Assembly: GCA_035702845.1 (NCBI GenBank)
Contig: DASSZK010000198.1
Coordinates: 1 to 21,725 of the forward strand
DNA from: JAJZMF01 sp035702845
Lineage (GTDB): Bacteria; Actinomycetota; Acidimicrobiia; Acidimicrobiales; Palsa-688
Length of the DNA stretch: 21,725 nucleotides
Direction: 5' to 3'
Below, piece by piece: positions 6,546 to 13,849 of this stretch (the stretch's first letter is position 1; every line of letters begins with the position of its first letter). A model generated the notes under the pieces. The model was not told the origin of the DNA. It made no database searches and saw only the letters and a program-made list of their open reading frames with translations. The position numbers and the translations under genes are program-made.

Positions 6546-7286
6546 CTATGCGAGGTACCGAGCGAAGAACGCACCGATCTGCTTGTAGCCATCCAGTGCG
6601 GCCTCGACCCGGTAGGACGGGCGGTCCACGCAAAAGAAGGCATGGCCAGCTCCTGGATAAGAGTGGAACTCGTATGTCTTGGAGTGTGCCTGCAGTTCCT
6701 GTTCCAGACGCTTGACCTCGTCGGGTGTGGGGAACTTGTCATCGTCACCGAAAAGACCGAGCAAGGGACAGCTGAGGTCCTTGGTCCTGCCCAGCAGCGA
6801 CGGCATGTTTAAGCCGGACTCGGGAGGGGCAGCGGTGACGACGGCACCGCCGTAGCAGTCGACGGCGGCGTCCAGGTCGAGCGAAGTTGCCGCGAGGAAG
6901 GTTTGCCGCCCTCCTGAGCAGTGCCCGATGCAACCAACCTTCCCGTTGGAGGTGGGAAGTGACTTTATGTAGGAAACCGCAGCGGCGACGTCGCCGACCA
7001 GGCGGTCGTCGGGGACGCCGCCTTTCGCACGGGCGGTGGCCGCGGCGTCGTCGGGCGCGGCCCCAGGGGCTTCCCGGGAATAAAGGTTCGGCAACAAGGT
7101 GATGTAGCCGTCTGCGGCGAAGCGGCGCGCTATTTCCTTGCTGCTGCGGTCATACCCGGGCATGTGGTGTATTTGGACGACACCCCCGAAGGGCCCTGCG
7201 CCCAGGGGTTCGGCCAGGTACGCCTCGATGTCATCACCATGGGCACCGGGGATCGTTATCGTCCGAGCTGTTATGTCGTGGGTCAT
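6546..7286 (-). CDS. dienelactone hydrolase family protein
   Basis: A 246-residue alpha/beta hydrolase of the dienelactone hydrolase family, the normal length for it. The nucleophile elbow is G-H-C-S-G at residues 121-125, giving Cys123, the same residue number as in the classical enzyme. The acid is in GLFGDDDKFP (Asp around 181-183) and the histidine is His215 in PGAGHAFF. The oxyanion side (HHMPGYDRSSKEIARRFAADGY) is also well preserved. Classical members open 4-carboxymethylenebut-2-en-4-olide to maleylacetate in chlorocatechol breakdown, but most genomic members act on other esters or lactones, and no aromatic-degradation genes are nearby. It is cytoplasmic with no signal peptide. The start is the ATG at 7286, and the DUF6295-like gene follows it in an apparent two-gene operon. 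Confidence 0.88.
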   Translation of the reverse strand: MTHDITARTITIPGAHGDDIEAYLAEPLGAGPFGGVVQIHHMPGYDRSSKEIARRFAADGYITLLPNLYSREAPGAAPDDAAATARAKGGVPDDRLVGDVAAAVSYIKSLPTSNGKVGCIGHCSGGRQTFLAATSLDLDAAVDCYGGAVVTAAPPESGLNMPSLLGRTKDLSCPLLGLFGDDDKFPTPDEVKRLEQELQAHSKTYEFHSYPGAGHAFFCVDRPSYRVEAALDGYKQIGAFFARYLA

Positions 7287-7332
7287 GAGTGGGAGGCTAC
7301 CGGACCATAAGACAGCTCCAGGGGGGTGACAG

Positions 7333-7346
7333 CCGGTCCGGACCGG
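7333..7346. promoter_or_regulatory. palindrome upstream of the hydrolase, possible operator
   Basis: CCGGTCCGGACCGG is a perfect 14-base palindrome about 47 bases upstream of the hydrolase start. A weak leftward -10-like element (TATGGT, 7304-7309 on the minus strand) lies between the two. It could be a repressor or activator site, but in GC-rich DNA such palindromes also arise by chance. Confidence 0.3.
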
Positions 7347-7373
7347 TAGTGTTGCCGGGATAGCACCCTTATT

Positions 7374-7391
7374 GGCTCCTGGGCAGGAGCC
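7374..7391 (-). terminator. hairpin terminator after the DUF5666-like gene
   Basis: GGCTCCT and AGGAGCC form a perfect 7-bp stem with a 4-base loop. It lies about 50 bases beyond the stop of the minus-strand gene at 7442, and no run of U follows in that direction. Confidence 0.5.
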
Positions 7392-7441
7392 TAAAACTCG
7401 AGCAGTACCGACAACTCAAGGGTTAGAGACTGGCAGCCTGT

Positions 7442-8200
7442 TTACGCGGCGGGCACTGGGCTGCCACCCGTTGGGCCAGGGCCCTGTGGCCACCGGTTGC
7501 GCTCGGCCCGCACTCGCGTCATGTCGACAACCCGTTGTGCAGTCACCGCTGTTCCGGACACCGTCGCTTGGACCACGACGCTGTCACCGTTGTTGATCGA
7601 GGTGATGCCCTGGGAGCCCGCGTCAACTACGGTGCCCGAGCTCACCGCGTACGACTGTACGTACCCGTCGGCGCTTCGAACCTCGATCGTGTTCGCGCTC
7701 ACATTTCCGGCTGTCCCCCTTTGGATCTGTACGGTCTCGTAGGCCCCGCTCGCCGTCTTGACGGTGTATGTGCCGTGCAGGACGTCGCCACCCAAGCCGA
7801 CAGGCCCGAGTAGGGCGCTCATGGGCCCGCCATCCAACTCTCGGCGCCAGCGCATAGCGGGTAAGGGGCCCCGCCTGGGCATGACGGGCTGGCGCGGGGC
7901 TGGCTGGGTCGTCGCCGGAGCACCGGTTGTGGTCGTCGTGACGTTTGTTGCAGTCAGCTTGGCAGACTGCCCGGGCGCGCCCGTTGAGAGGGCGGCGACA
8001 GCCGTCCCCGTACTGCCTCCGATCACCACGGCGAGGCCCGCTGCTGTTCTCCGTAGGCGCCGCCGACGCCGAGCCATGCGCAGGGCAGTTACCCCTGCGA
8101 TCTCGTGAGGCGTCGGCGGAGGAGGAGTGAAGTGGTATATATCCGCCCCGTGCGGGGACGCTTTGTCGGCGGGTCTGTCGCTGGACGTACCGTGAGTCAT
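7442..8200 (-). CDS. single-pass membrane or secreted protein with DUF5666-like domain
   Basis: A 252-residue protein from the ATG at 8200, which has AAGGAG 7 bases upstream; the frame is open further but lacks a better site. The N-terminus is Pro-rich and cytoplasmic (YHFTPPPPTPHE), followed by a strongly basic RMARRRRRLRR at 42-51. One hydrophobic helix covers 53-71 (AAGLAVVIGGSTGTAVAAL). A Thr/Pro-rich linker follows, then a predicted small beta domain at 139-228 (GTYTVKTASGAYETVQIQRG ... GDSVVVQATVSGTAVTAQRVV). That domain resembles DUF5666-type single-strand barrels, which occur in surface proteins. By the positive-inside rule the C-terminal domain should be extracytoplasmic. It has a short Arg-rich and Pro/Gly-rich tail. 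No enzymatic motif is seen. The gene is monocistronic, with a repeat-bearing leader. Confidence 0.6.
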   Translation of the reverse strand: MTHGTSSDRPADKASPHGADIYHFTPPPPTPHEIAGVTALRMARRRRRLRRTAAGLAVVIGGSTGTAVAALSTGAPGQSAKLTATNVTTTTTGAPATTQPAPRQPVMPRRGPLPAMRWRRELDGGPMSALLGPVGLGGDVLHGTYTVKTASGAYETVQIQRGTAGNVSANTIEVRSADGYVQSYAVSSGTVVDAGSQGITSINNGDSVVVQATVSGTAVTAQRVVDMTRVRAERNRWPQGPGPTGGSPVPAA

Positions 8201-8207
8201 CTGGCCG

Positions 8208-8213
8208 CTCCTT
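8208..8213 (-). promoter_or_regulatory. ribosome binding site for the DUF5666-like gene
   Basis: AAGGAG on the minus strand, 7 bases before the ATG at 8200. It decides this start against the longer open frame that reaches 8380. Confidence 0.6.
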
Positions 8214-8230
8214 CGGAGAGCCCGGGGACA

Positions 8231-8281
8231 CTGAGCCGATTTGGCTGAGCCGACTTCGCTTCTGGCTGAGCCGACTTCGCT
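8231..8281. repeat. 21-base-period tandem repeat upstream of the DUF5666-like gene
   Basis: TGGCTGAGCCGACTTCGCT occurs at 8242-8260 and again at 8263-8281, and a partial copy (CTGAGCCGA) occurs at 8231-8239. The period is 21 bases between the full copies. On the minus strand they lie 31-81 bases before the start codon, in the leader or promoter. The period equals seven codons; if the upstream open frame were translated it would read SEVGSAR-SEVGSAK. Confidence 0.75.
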
Positions 8282-8437
8282 GTTCGTGGGCCCGGTAACG
8301 TTGCCTGTCTTGGCACGCTGGGGTTGATTATGGGCGGCGAAAATGAGGGCTGGCTGAAACCGGCCTGAAAGGAGTGGCACCGAGAGCCCCCCCAGGACCG
8401 CAGCCAGGGTCGGGAGCTACCTCTCAGAAGGGGTGCG

Positions 8438-9619
8438 CTACCACCGCCGCAAGACAAGTCCGGTGCGCGGCTTGGGCCAGAAGAAGGTGGTTTTTGGCGG
8501 CATCCGATCACCCCCGGCGGCCGTGGCCGCTATCTGGTCTATGGTCGCCGGCCGGCACAGGACGGCGGCGTCCAGCGCACCACTGCCCACGGCCGCCAGT
8601 GTCGCAGGCACATCGTGTTCGTACGTGAGCTCGTGGGCAGGCAGTGCTGCCAATGTGGCGTCGACCCGCTGGGAGTCGAGGCGGTAAGAGGCCTCCGTGC
8701 TGCCCTGGTGAGGTACGGCGAGGAACACTCCTTCGCGCGTGACCAGGCCCACCGCACCCGCTTCGGACATCTCCTTCAGGATTGCCGGTCCAGTGGAGGT
8801 CGACGGGCGCAACTCGTAGCCGTCCTCGAACGCAGCCCTTACCGAAGTCCCCGGCGCCAACCCGGTGACGGCACGATGGATAGCGAGCACTTCGAGCTCT
8901 TCGGGAGCCAGTTCTACGACGAGTGCCATGACGGCGCCCGCACCGCTGCCCGGTTCGTCGCCGGCCGTCGAGCCCGCCTCCTGCATGTACGCAAGAGCTG
9001 TCTCGTAGCGATGATGGCCGTCGGCAACCAGTAGCGGCCGTTGCGCCGCCAGCTCGCCGACCCTGTGCTGCTGGGCTGGGTCGGTGATCGCCCAGAGCTC
9101 ATGGAGGTTGCCGTCTTCGTCGACTGCTGACCAAATCTCGCCTTGGGGCTCTCCAGTGGCGGCGGTCAGGCCGGGCTCGGCGCACAGGCACCAGATCGGC
9201 GACGTGTTCGCGCGTGCGGCACGCAGCAGCTCCAAGCGGTCCGTCTTGGCCTTGGGGGTGGTCTGCTCGTGCGGGAGTATCCCGTTCCCCGGTGGTTCGA
9301 GGACCAAGGCACCGATGACACCGGTCGTCCTGCGGGCCTCGCCACCCGGGCCCTTGTAATGCATCCGGTAGCCGTAAAGCGCAGGAACGGCGTCGCGCTC
9401 GAGTATGCCTGCCGACTCCCAGGAAGCCAGGGTCGAAGCGGCGCCGGTGTAGTCGCCGTCGGGCAGCTCGACGCGTACGACGTTATGCGGGCTGCGAGCG
9501 ATAAGAGCTTCTCGTTGGGCAGCCGTGATGACGTCGTAGGGCGGACAGACGACGTCGGATAGGGAGCCGTCGGTTCTGTCCCGGTAGCGCAGGCCGGCAA
9601 AGGGTAGCAGTTCAGGCAT
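8438..9619 (-). CDS. DUF1015 family protein
   Basis: A 393-residue soluble protein of the DUF1015 family, close to the usual length. Family landmarks are CPPYDV at 25-30, HEQTTPKAKTDRLELL from 117, and ADGHHRYETALAY from about 199. These polar motifs are the most conserved in the family and suggest a catalytic or ligand-binding site; related proteins have been described as SerK-like kinases, but the function of this branch is not established. The start is the ATG at 9619, with the divergent M50 protease gene on the other side of a ~100-base gap. The stop lies about 240 bases from the start of the next minus-strand gene, so it may be transcribed alone. No membrane segment or signal peptide is visible. 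Confidence 0.88.
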   Translation of the reverse strand: MPELLPFAGLRYRDRTDGSLSDVVCPPYDVITAAQREALIARSPHNVVRVELPDGDYTGAASTLASWESAGILERDAVPALYGYRMHYKGPGGEARRTTGVIGALVLEPPGNGILPHEQTTPKAKTDRLELLRAARANTSPIWCLCAEPGLTAATGEPQGEIWSAVDEDGNLHELWAITDPAQQHRVGELAAQRPLLVADGHHRYETALAYMQEAGSTAGDEPGSGAGAVMALVVELAPEELEVLAIHRAVTGLAPGTSVRAAFEDGYELRPSTSTGPAILKEMSEAGAVGLVTREGVFLAVPHQGSTEASYRLDSQRVDATLAALPAHELTYEHDVPATLAAVGSGALDAAVLCRPATIDQIAATAAGGDRMPPKTTFFWPKPRTGLVLRRW

Positions 9620-9720
9620 GGCCCCAATGGCTACCAGCGTTGCGGCACCACGGCAAGACGGCGGGTCGCTTTGAAGCCGAGCTGAGGCGTGACCCCGAGG
9701 GACCGGAGCGCACGTCCCCG

Positions 9721-10917
9721 ATGACCCGGCCGCCCTCAGTGCGAGGCGGTAGCCATCCGGCCGGTAGCCTGGCTGTACCGTATGCGACCGACCTTGACAT
9801 GGAACTGACTTGGCCGCCCCCTAAAAGGGGGAGGGCGGGTGCAGGGGCGCCTCCCGAGGAGCAGGGGTATGCCGGTCAGGCGTCAGCAGGGCGTCCTGGC
9901 CAACTGGGCTCGCCCGACCAACCTGGAGCTACCGGGCCCGCAAGCCTCTGGCCTGCGCCCGCGGGCATGCCCGTCGGTACCGGGGCCTCGCAGTTCGGGA
10001 TTTGGCCAGCTCCCTCAGAGCCGAGCCCCCTCGTCGTGGAGGGGCCAGGACCGGGGGTGGCTCCCACGGGCCGTGCAGGCTCTGGCCCATCCGGCCCATG
10101 GTGGCCCGAGGAGGACCGAGCGCCTGTCCCCCACACTGGCTCGAACAAGCAAGCTGGCGTGCCCAAGCACCGCAACGTGTTGCAGAGGCTCCTGGTAAAG
10201 CTCGCCGCCGCCGGTGCCTTCCTGGCAAAGTTCGGAGCGCTGCTGCTCAAAGTGAAGTACCTGGGCGCGGTGCTCTCGATCGGAGTATCCGTCGTCGCCT
10301 ACTCACTTTGGTTCGGTTGGAGCTTTGCCGCAGGGTTTGTCGCTCTGATTTTCGTGCACGAGATGGGCCACGTTGTCGAGCTCCGTCGCCAAGGGGTCAA
10401 GGCTTCGCTACCCATGTTCATACCGTTCCTAGGGGCGTTCGTGAACATGAAACAAGCACCCCGCAGCGCCTTCCATGAGGCCTTGTCAGGTCTAGCCGGT
10501 CCTTACTTCGGCACGGCTGCGTCTGTTGCGGTCGCCTTCTGGGGGCATGAGACCGGTTCGCAGTTCCTGCTCCAGCTCGGTGCCATGGGTTTGTTCATCA
10601 ACCTGTTCAACCTTTTGCCGATGTTGCCGTTGGACGGGGGCCGAGCTGCGGCAGCGCTGCACCCCGCCTTGTGGCTGCTCGGGCTGGTGGGCCTACTGGC
10701 GATGGTCTTCTTCGCCTTCAGTCCGGTACTTCTCCTGATATTGGTGCTTGGCTCGGTGGAGCTGTGGCAGCGATGGACCAATCGGCAGAGCCGCCAGGCC
10801 CAGTTCTATTACGCCCTGACGGCCGCCCAGCGCGCGTCCATCGGCGTTCTTTATGTCCTCGTGATGGCCGTTGCCGCCGTCGGCTTCGACTTCACCTACG
10901 TAGGGCGCCAGCTCTAG
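9721..10917 (+). CDS. site-2-protease-like M50 family intramembrane metalloprotease
   Basis: Counting from the ATG at 9721 the protein has 398 residues; the frame is open back to a TTG at 9640, which would run almost into the divergent DUF1015 start. Roughly the first 135 residues are Pro/Gly/Ala-rich and probably disordered. The membrane part holds the zinc motif HEMGH at about residue 213 (VALIFVHEMGHVVELRRQG) and the second metal ligand region LPMLPLDGGR (Asp ~305), both diagnostic of M50 proteases. Several hydrophobic helices surround these motifs. No PDZ domain is seen, so it resembles the short, PDZ-less group rather than RseP. The substrate is unknown; the family clips membrane-spanning regulators. 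An HAD phosphatase starts 17 bases after its stop. Confidence 0.85.
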   Translation: MTRPPSVRGGSHPAGSLAVPYATDLDMELTWPPPKRGRAGAGAPPEEQGYAGQASAGRPGQLGSPDQPGATGPASLWPAPAGMPVGTGASQFGIWPAPSEPSPLVVEGPGPGVAPTGRAGSGPSGPWWPEEDRAPVPHTGSNKQAGVPKHRNVLQRLLVKLAAAGAFLAKFGALLLKVKYLGAVLSIGVSVVAYSLWFGWSFAAGFVALIFVHEMGHVVELRRQGVKASLPMFIPFLGAFVNMKQAPRSAFHEALSGLAGPYFGTAASVAVAFWGHETGSQFLLQLGAMGLFINLFNLLPMLPLDGGRAAAALHPALWLLGLVGLLAMVFFAFSPVLLLILVLGSVELWQRWTNRQSRQAQFYYALTAAQRASIGVLYVLVMAVAAVGFDFTYVGRQL

Positions 10918-10934
10918 TTCTCGAGCGAAGCACC

Positions 10935-11699
10935 GTGACCTGGGCCTTGGATCTCGACGGCGTCGTCTGGCTGGCAGGCGAGCGCATCCCGGGCGCACCC
11001 GAGGCGGTGGCAATGTTGAGGGCGGCTGGCGAACGCGTGGTGTTCCTCACCAACAACTCCGGGCCACTCCTGGAAGGCCACGTGGAAGCCCTCGGCCGGT
11101 CCGGTATCGAAGCAGACCCCTCCGACATCGCCACCTCTTCGCAGGCCGCCGCCCAGATGCTCGACCCCGGGTCGGACGCTGCCGTGATCGGGGACGAGGG
11201 GCTGCGCCAAGCCTTGAGCCAGCGCGGTGTCGATGTTGTACCCCCGGGTGCTCAAGCTGGAACTGTTGTGGTTGGCAGGACCCTGGATCTCGACTACGAC
11301 GAGCTCTCCGCGGCCGCTGAGGCGGTACGCGATGGCGCTCGGTTCATCGCGACCAACACCGACGCGACTTTCCCCACGCCCGGGCGATTGCTGCCCGGTG
11401 CTGGTGCGCTCATTGCCTTCGTGGCCACAGCGTCTGGCCGGCAACCGGAAGTGGCCGGTAAGCCCCACCCGCCCATGGCCAGCCTTGTCAGGGCACGTTA
11501 CGGCGACGTGAGCGTCATGGTGGGTGACAGGCCCGATACGGACGGTCTCTTTGCCGAGTTGGTCGGCGCCCGGTTCGGGCTCGTCCTCTCAGGTGTGACG
11601 TCGCCGGCGGACCTACCCGTTGACCCCGCCCCGGCCTTCGTGTCCGCCGACCTACGGTCGCTGGTCGAAGCTCTCATCAGCTGCGGCCCCGGGAGCTGA
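10935..11699 (+). CDS. HAD-IIA family phosphatase (NagD / glycerol-3-phosphate phosphatase type)
   Basis: A 254-residue protein from the GTG at 10935; the open frame extends upstream only inside the protease gene. Motif I is DLDGVVW with Asp6 and Asp8 as nucleophile and acid. Motif II is FLTNNS at 37-42, the Asn-Asn being typical of subfamily IIA. Lys176 is in GKPHPPM, and motif III is MVGDRPDTDG with Asp198. A C2-type cap lies between motifs II and III (residues ~60-165). Members remove phosphate from small molecules such as glycerol 3-phosphate or 4-nitrophenyl phosphate. In M. tuberculosis a phosphatase of this type (Rv1692) lies just upstream of the tlyA-nadK-recN run, so this is likely its positional counterpart, here separated by two genes. 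Confidence 0.82.
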   Translation: MTWALDLDGVVWLAGERIPGAPEAVAMLRAAGERVVFLTNNSGPLLEGHVEALGRSGIEADPSDIATSSQAAAQMLDPGSDAAVIGDEGLRQALSQRGVDVVPPGAQAGTVVVGRTLDLDYDELSAAAEAVRDGARFIATNTDATFPTPGRLLPGAGALIAFVATASGRQPEVAGKPHPPMASLVRARYGDVSVMVGDRPDTDGLFAELVGARFGLVLSGVTSPADLPVDPAPAFVSADLRSLVEALISCGPGS

Positions 11700-11764
11700 C
11701 CAGGTCGATCTTGGTCTAGACCTTTCGTGGTGAGACTCAGTTCACAAGCCGCCTGAGCACGCTA

Positions 11765-11792
11765 TTGTCGTTCCTGTCATTAGCAGTATCTA
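11765..11792 (+). promoter_or_regulatory. possible promoter of the ABC ATPase gene
   Basis: TTGTCG (11765-11770) and TATCTA (11787-11792) are spaced by 16 bases, about 20 bases before the ribosome site. They lie in the 114-base gap between the phosphatase and the ATPase. Confidence 0.4.
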
Positions 11793-11803
11793 TCGTTCAG
11801 GCC

Positions 11804-11808
11804 GGAGG
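11804..11808 (+). promoter_or_regulatory. ribosome binding site of the ABC ATPase gene
   Basis: GGAGG, 5 bases before the ATG at 11814. Confidence 0.6.
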
Positions 11809-11813
11809 TCGGC

Positions 11814-13010
11814 ATGGCAACCGTGAAGCTGGAAAAAGTGAGCAAGGTCTACCCCAATGGCTTGCCGGCGGTGTCCGACCTTGACCTAGATGTCGCCGAG
11901 GGGGAGCTGATGGTGCTGGTGGGGCCGTCGGGGTCCGGCAAGACCACGGCCCTGCGCATGGTGGCCGGGCTGGAGGAGATCACCTCGGGGACGCTGTCCA
12001 TGGGTGGCCGGGTGGTCAACGACCTTGCTCCTAAAGACCGCAACGTGGCCATGGTGTTCCAGAGCTATGCCCTCTACCCGCACATGACGGTGGGGGAGAA
12101 CATCGGTTTTTCCCTCAAGCTGCGAAAGATCGACAAGACGGAGCGCGAACGCAAGGTTAGGGAGGCAGCCTCTCTGTTGGGGCTGTCCGAGTACCTGAAC
12201 TCCAAGCCGGCTCAGCTTTCCGGTGGCCAGCGCCAAAGGGTGGCCATGGGGCGCGCCATCGTACGGGAGCCATCGGTGTTCTTGATGGACGAACCACTTT
12301 CCAACCTGGACGCCAAGATGCGCGTCCAGATGCGCGCCGAGATCAGCCGCATCCAGCGGCGGGTCGGGGTGGCCACCTTCTATGTCACGCACGACCAGAC
12401 GGAGGCCATGACCATGGGCGACAGGGTGGCCGTCCTGCACAAGGGACGCTTGCAACAGTGCGGGACGCCTCAGGAGCTTTATGAGCGGCCTGGGAACATC
12501 TTCGTGGCGGCGTTCATTGGTTCCCCGGCTATGAACCTGTACGAAGGCATAATCTCGCCAACGGGCGAAGAGATCAAGATCGGTTCACAGGTCCTTTCTT
12601 TGCCTCCATCGTTGCGCCAGACGAGGCCGGCCCTGGACGCGTACCGGGAGCGCAAGATAGTTGTCGGCTTGCGCCCTGAGCACTTGGCCGACGCGGCGTT
12701 GATTGGCAATACCGACCCGTCGCGGGTTCTCGTGGCGGATGTGGAGCTGGTAGAGGCGCTGGGAAATGAACTGCAAGTCCATTTCCTGCTGGACGCGAAC
12801 GCGGCACGCACCGAAGACACGGAGGCGGCCACCGGCACCAACGAGCTCGGCGGCAGCACGAACCTCGTAGCGTCGGCCTCCAAGGCTGAGGGTGTTGCCC
12901 GAGTTTCGCCACGCTCGGCCCTCAAAGCAGGCTCGAGGGCGATGTTCCAGGTCGAGACCGACATGCTCAACTTCTTCGACCCGGCCACCGGTAACACCAT
13001 CTGGCGGTAA
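11814..13010 (+). CDS. ugpC: ABC transporter ATP-binding protein, sugar importer type (UgpC/MsmK/MsiK-like)
   Basis: A 398-residue CUT1-type ATPase. Walker A is GPSGSGKTT at 37-45, the Q-loop glutamine is Q83, the signature is LSGGQ at 135-139, Walker B is VFLMDE ending at the catalytic Glu160, and the switch His is H193. Residues ~240-398 form the regulatory/TOBE part (GLRPEHLADAAL), interrupted by an Ala/Thr/Ser-rich insertion at about 324-375. No permease or solute-binding gene is adjacent, which fits a shared orphan ATPase such as MsiK of streptomycetes, serving several sugar importers. The ugpC symbol follows common annotation practice and says little about the substrate. The last codons lie inside a 16-base tandem duplication that provides the TAA stop. 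Confidence 0.9.
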   Translation: MATVKLEKVSKVYPNGLPAVSDLDLDVAEGELMVLVGPSGSGKTTALRMVAGLEEITSGTLSMGGRVVNDLAPKDRNVAMVFQSYALYPHMTVGENIGFSLKLRKIDKTERERKVREAASLLGLSEYLNSKPAQLSGGQRQRVAMGRAIVREPSVFLMDEPLSNLDAKMRVQMRAEISRIQRRVGVATFYVTHDQTEAMTMGDRVAVLHKGRLQQCGTPQELYERPGNIFVAAFIGSPAMNLYEGIISPTGEEIKIGSQVLSLPPSLRQTRPALDAYRERKIVVGLRPEHLADAALIGNTDPSRVLVADVELVEALGNELQVHFLLDANAARTEDTEAATGTNELGGSTNLVASASKAEGVARVSPRSALKAGSRAMFQVETDMLNFFDPATGNTIWR

Positions 13011-13020
13011 CACCATCTGG
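12989..13020. repeat. perfect 16-base tandem duplication across the ATPase stop codon
   Basis: CGGTAACACCATCTGG occurs at 12989-13004 and directly again at 13005-13020. The first copy codes for the protein end, and the second supplies the in-frame TAA. Removing one copy would give a protein of the same length ending NTIWT before a TGA. Confidence 0.9.
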
Positions 13021-13054
13021 ACCTGAGGGCTACCGGCTGGCACTAATCGCCATA

Positions 13055-13086
13055 GCGACTGGTCCGTTCGCTGCAATTGCAGTCGC
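13055..13086. terminator. possible bidirectional terminator between convergent genes
   Basis: GCGACTG (13055-13061) pairs with CAGTCGC (13080-13086), a 7-bp stem with an 18-base loop. A nested palindrome CTGCAATTGCAG lies at 13071-13082. The site is between the ATPase stop and the stop of the convergent HAD gene. Confidence 0.35.
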
Positions 13087-13091
13087 AAGGT

Positions 13092-13829
13092 TTAAAGCCC
13101 GAGTAGTCGGGGGAGCATCTCCATGCGCTCGAAGACGGCATCGGCCTCGCCGAGAGCCTCGCTGGGGATGCTCGCGCAGTAGCCGAGTACTGACATCCCT
13201 GCTGCGCGCCCGGCAGCGACGCCGATCGGCGTGTCCTCGATCACTACGCAGCGCCCCGGCTCGGCCCCCATCTGCTTCGCCGCGAGCAAGAACAGATCCG
13301 GTGCCGGTTTGGTCCGCACGACGTCGTCTGCGCCCCACCACCGGCCGGCGAAGCGCTCGGTGAGGCCGACGACCGCGAGCGCGGAGGCGATGGTCGAGCG
13401 CTGGCTTGACGAGGCCATGCAGTAGGCGATGCCGCCAGCTTCGAGCCTGTCCAGGACGGCCACGACGCCCGGGACGGCCTGCAGTTCGGCTGCCTTGATC
13501 GCAGCGGAGCGCTGCATGTACTCGCGTTCGAACTGGGCGGGCAGTACTGAGCCGGTTTCCCGTTCGAAAGCGGCCCGGGTGCGCGCGAGGCTCATGCCTC
13601 GGTACCGGCGGTCCACGTCGTGCGGGCTGAGCGAGTAGCCGTGCTGGGCGAGCACTTCGGACATCGCCCGTGCCGCCAGCGGTTCGCTGTCGACGATCAC
13701 ACCGTCATGGTCGAAGATGACCAGATCCCACCGGGGCCCGTCTTGGTGCCGTTGCTGCACGGCACCCGTTTCACTGGTCGCCACCGGCGGCAAGCTAGCA
13801 CCGCTGTCGTTGTCTGGCGCGTACAGCAC
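13092..13829 (-). CDS. HAD hydrolase, beta-phosphoglucomutase-like
   Basis: A HAD subfamily I protein, 245 residues if begun at the GTG at 13829. Motif I is DHDGVIVDSE with Asp40 and Asp42 as nucleophile and acid. A helical C1 cap follows (residues ~50-115), then motif II Ser140 in MASSSQ, Lys174 in TKPAPDLFL, and motif IV VIEDTPIGVAAGRAAGM with Glu198-Asp199. The pattern fits beta-phosphoglucomutase and sugar-phosphate phosphatases such as GPH-type enzymes; the exact substrate is open. The first ~33 residues (NDSGASLPPVATSETGAVQQRHQDG) are not conserved-looking. They lie only 20 bases from the divergent tlyA start, so a later GTG (13781 or 13757) may be the true start. Confidence 0.8.
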   Translation of the reverse strand: MLYAPDNDSGASLPPVATSETGAVQQRHQDGPRWDLVIFDHDGVIVDSEPLAARAMSEVLAQHGYSLSPHDVDRRYRGMSLARTRAAFERETGSVLPAQFEREYMQRSAAIKAAELQAVPGVVAVLDRLEAGGIAYCMASSSQRSTIASALAVVGLTERFAGRWWGADDVVRTKPAPDLFLLAAKQMGAEPGRCVVIEDTPIGVAAGRAAGMSVLGYCASIPSEALGEADAVFERMEMLPRLLGL

Positions 13830-13836
13830 CCACCGG

Positions 13837-13842
13837 TAGGCT
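13837..13842 (+). promoter_or_regulatory. possible -10 element for leaderless tlyA transcription
   Basis: TAGGCT fits the actinobacterial TAnnnT pattern and ends 7 bases before the tlyA ATG at 13850. The ATG lacks a clear ribosome binding site. No good -35 is seen. Confidence 0.35.
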
Positions 13843-13849
13843 GTGCCTC

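Noticed and set aside
8231..8281. Repeat array as a CRISPR
   Set aside because: The copies are nearly adjacent with only 2 bases between them and there are no cas genes.
11713..11722. GGTCTAGACC palindrome as an operator of the ABC ATPase gene
   Set aside because: It is only 10 bases, lies far from the promoter-like elements and is not repeated.
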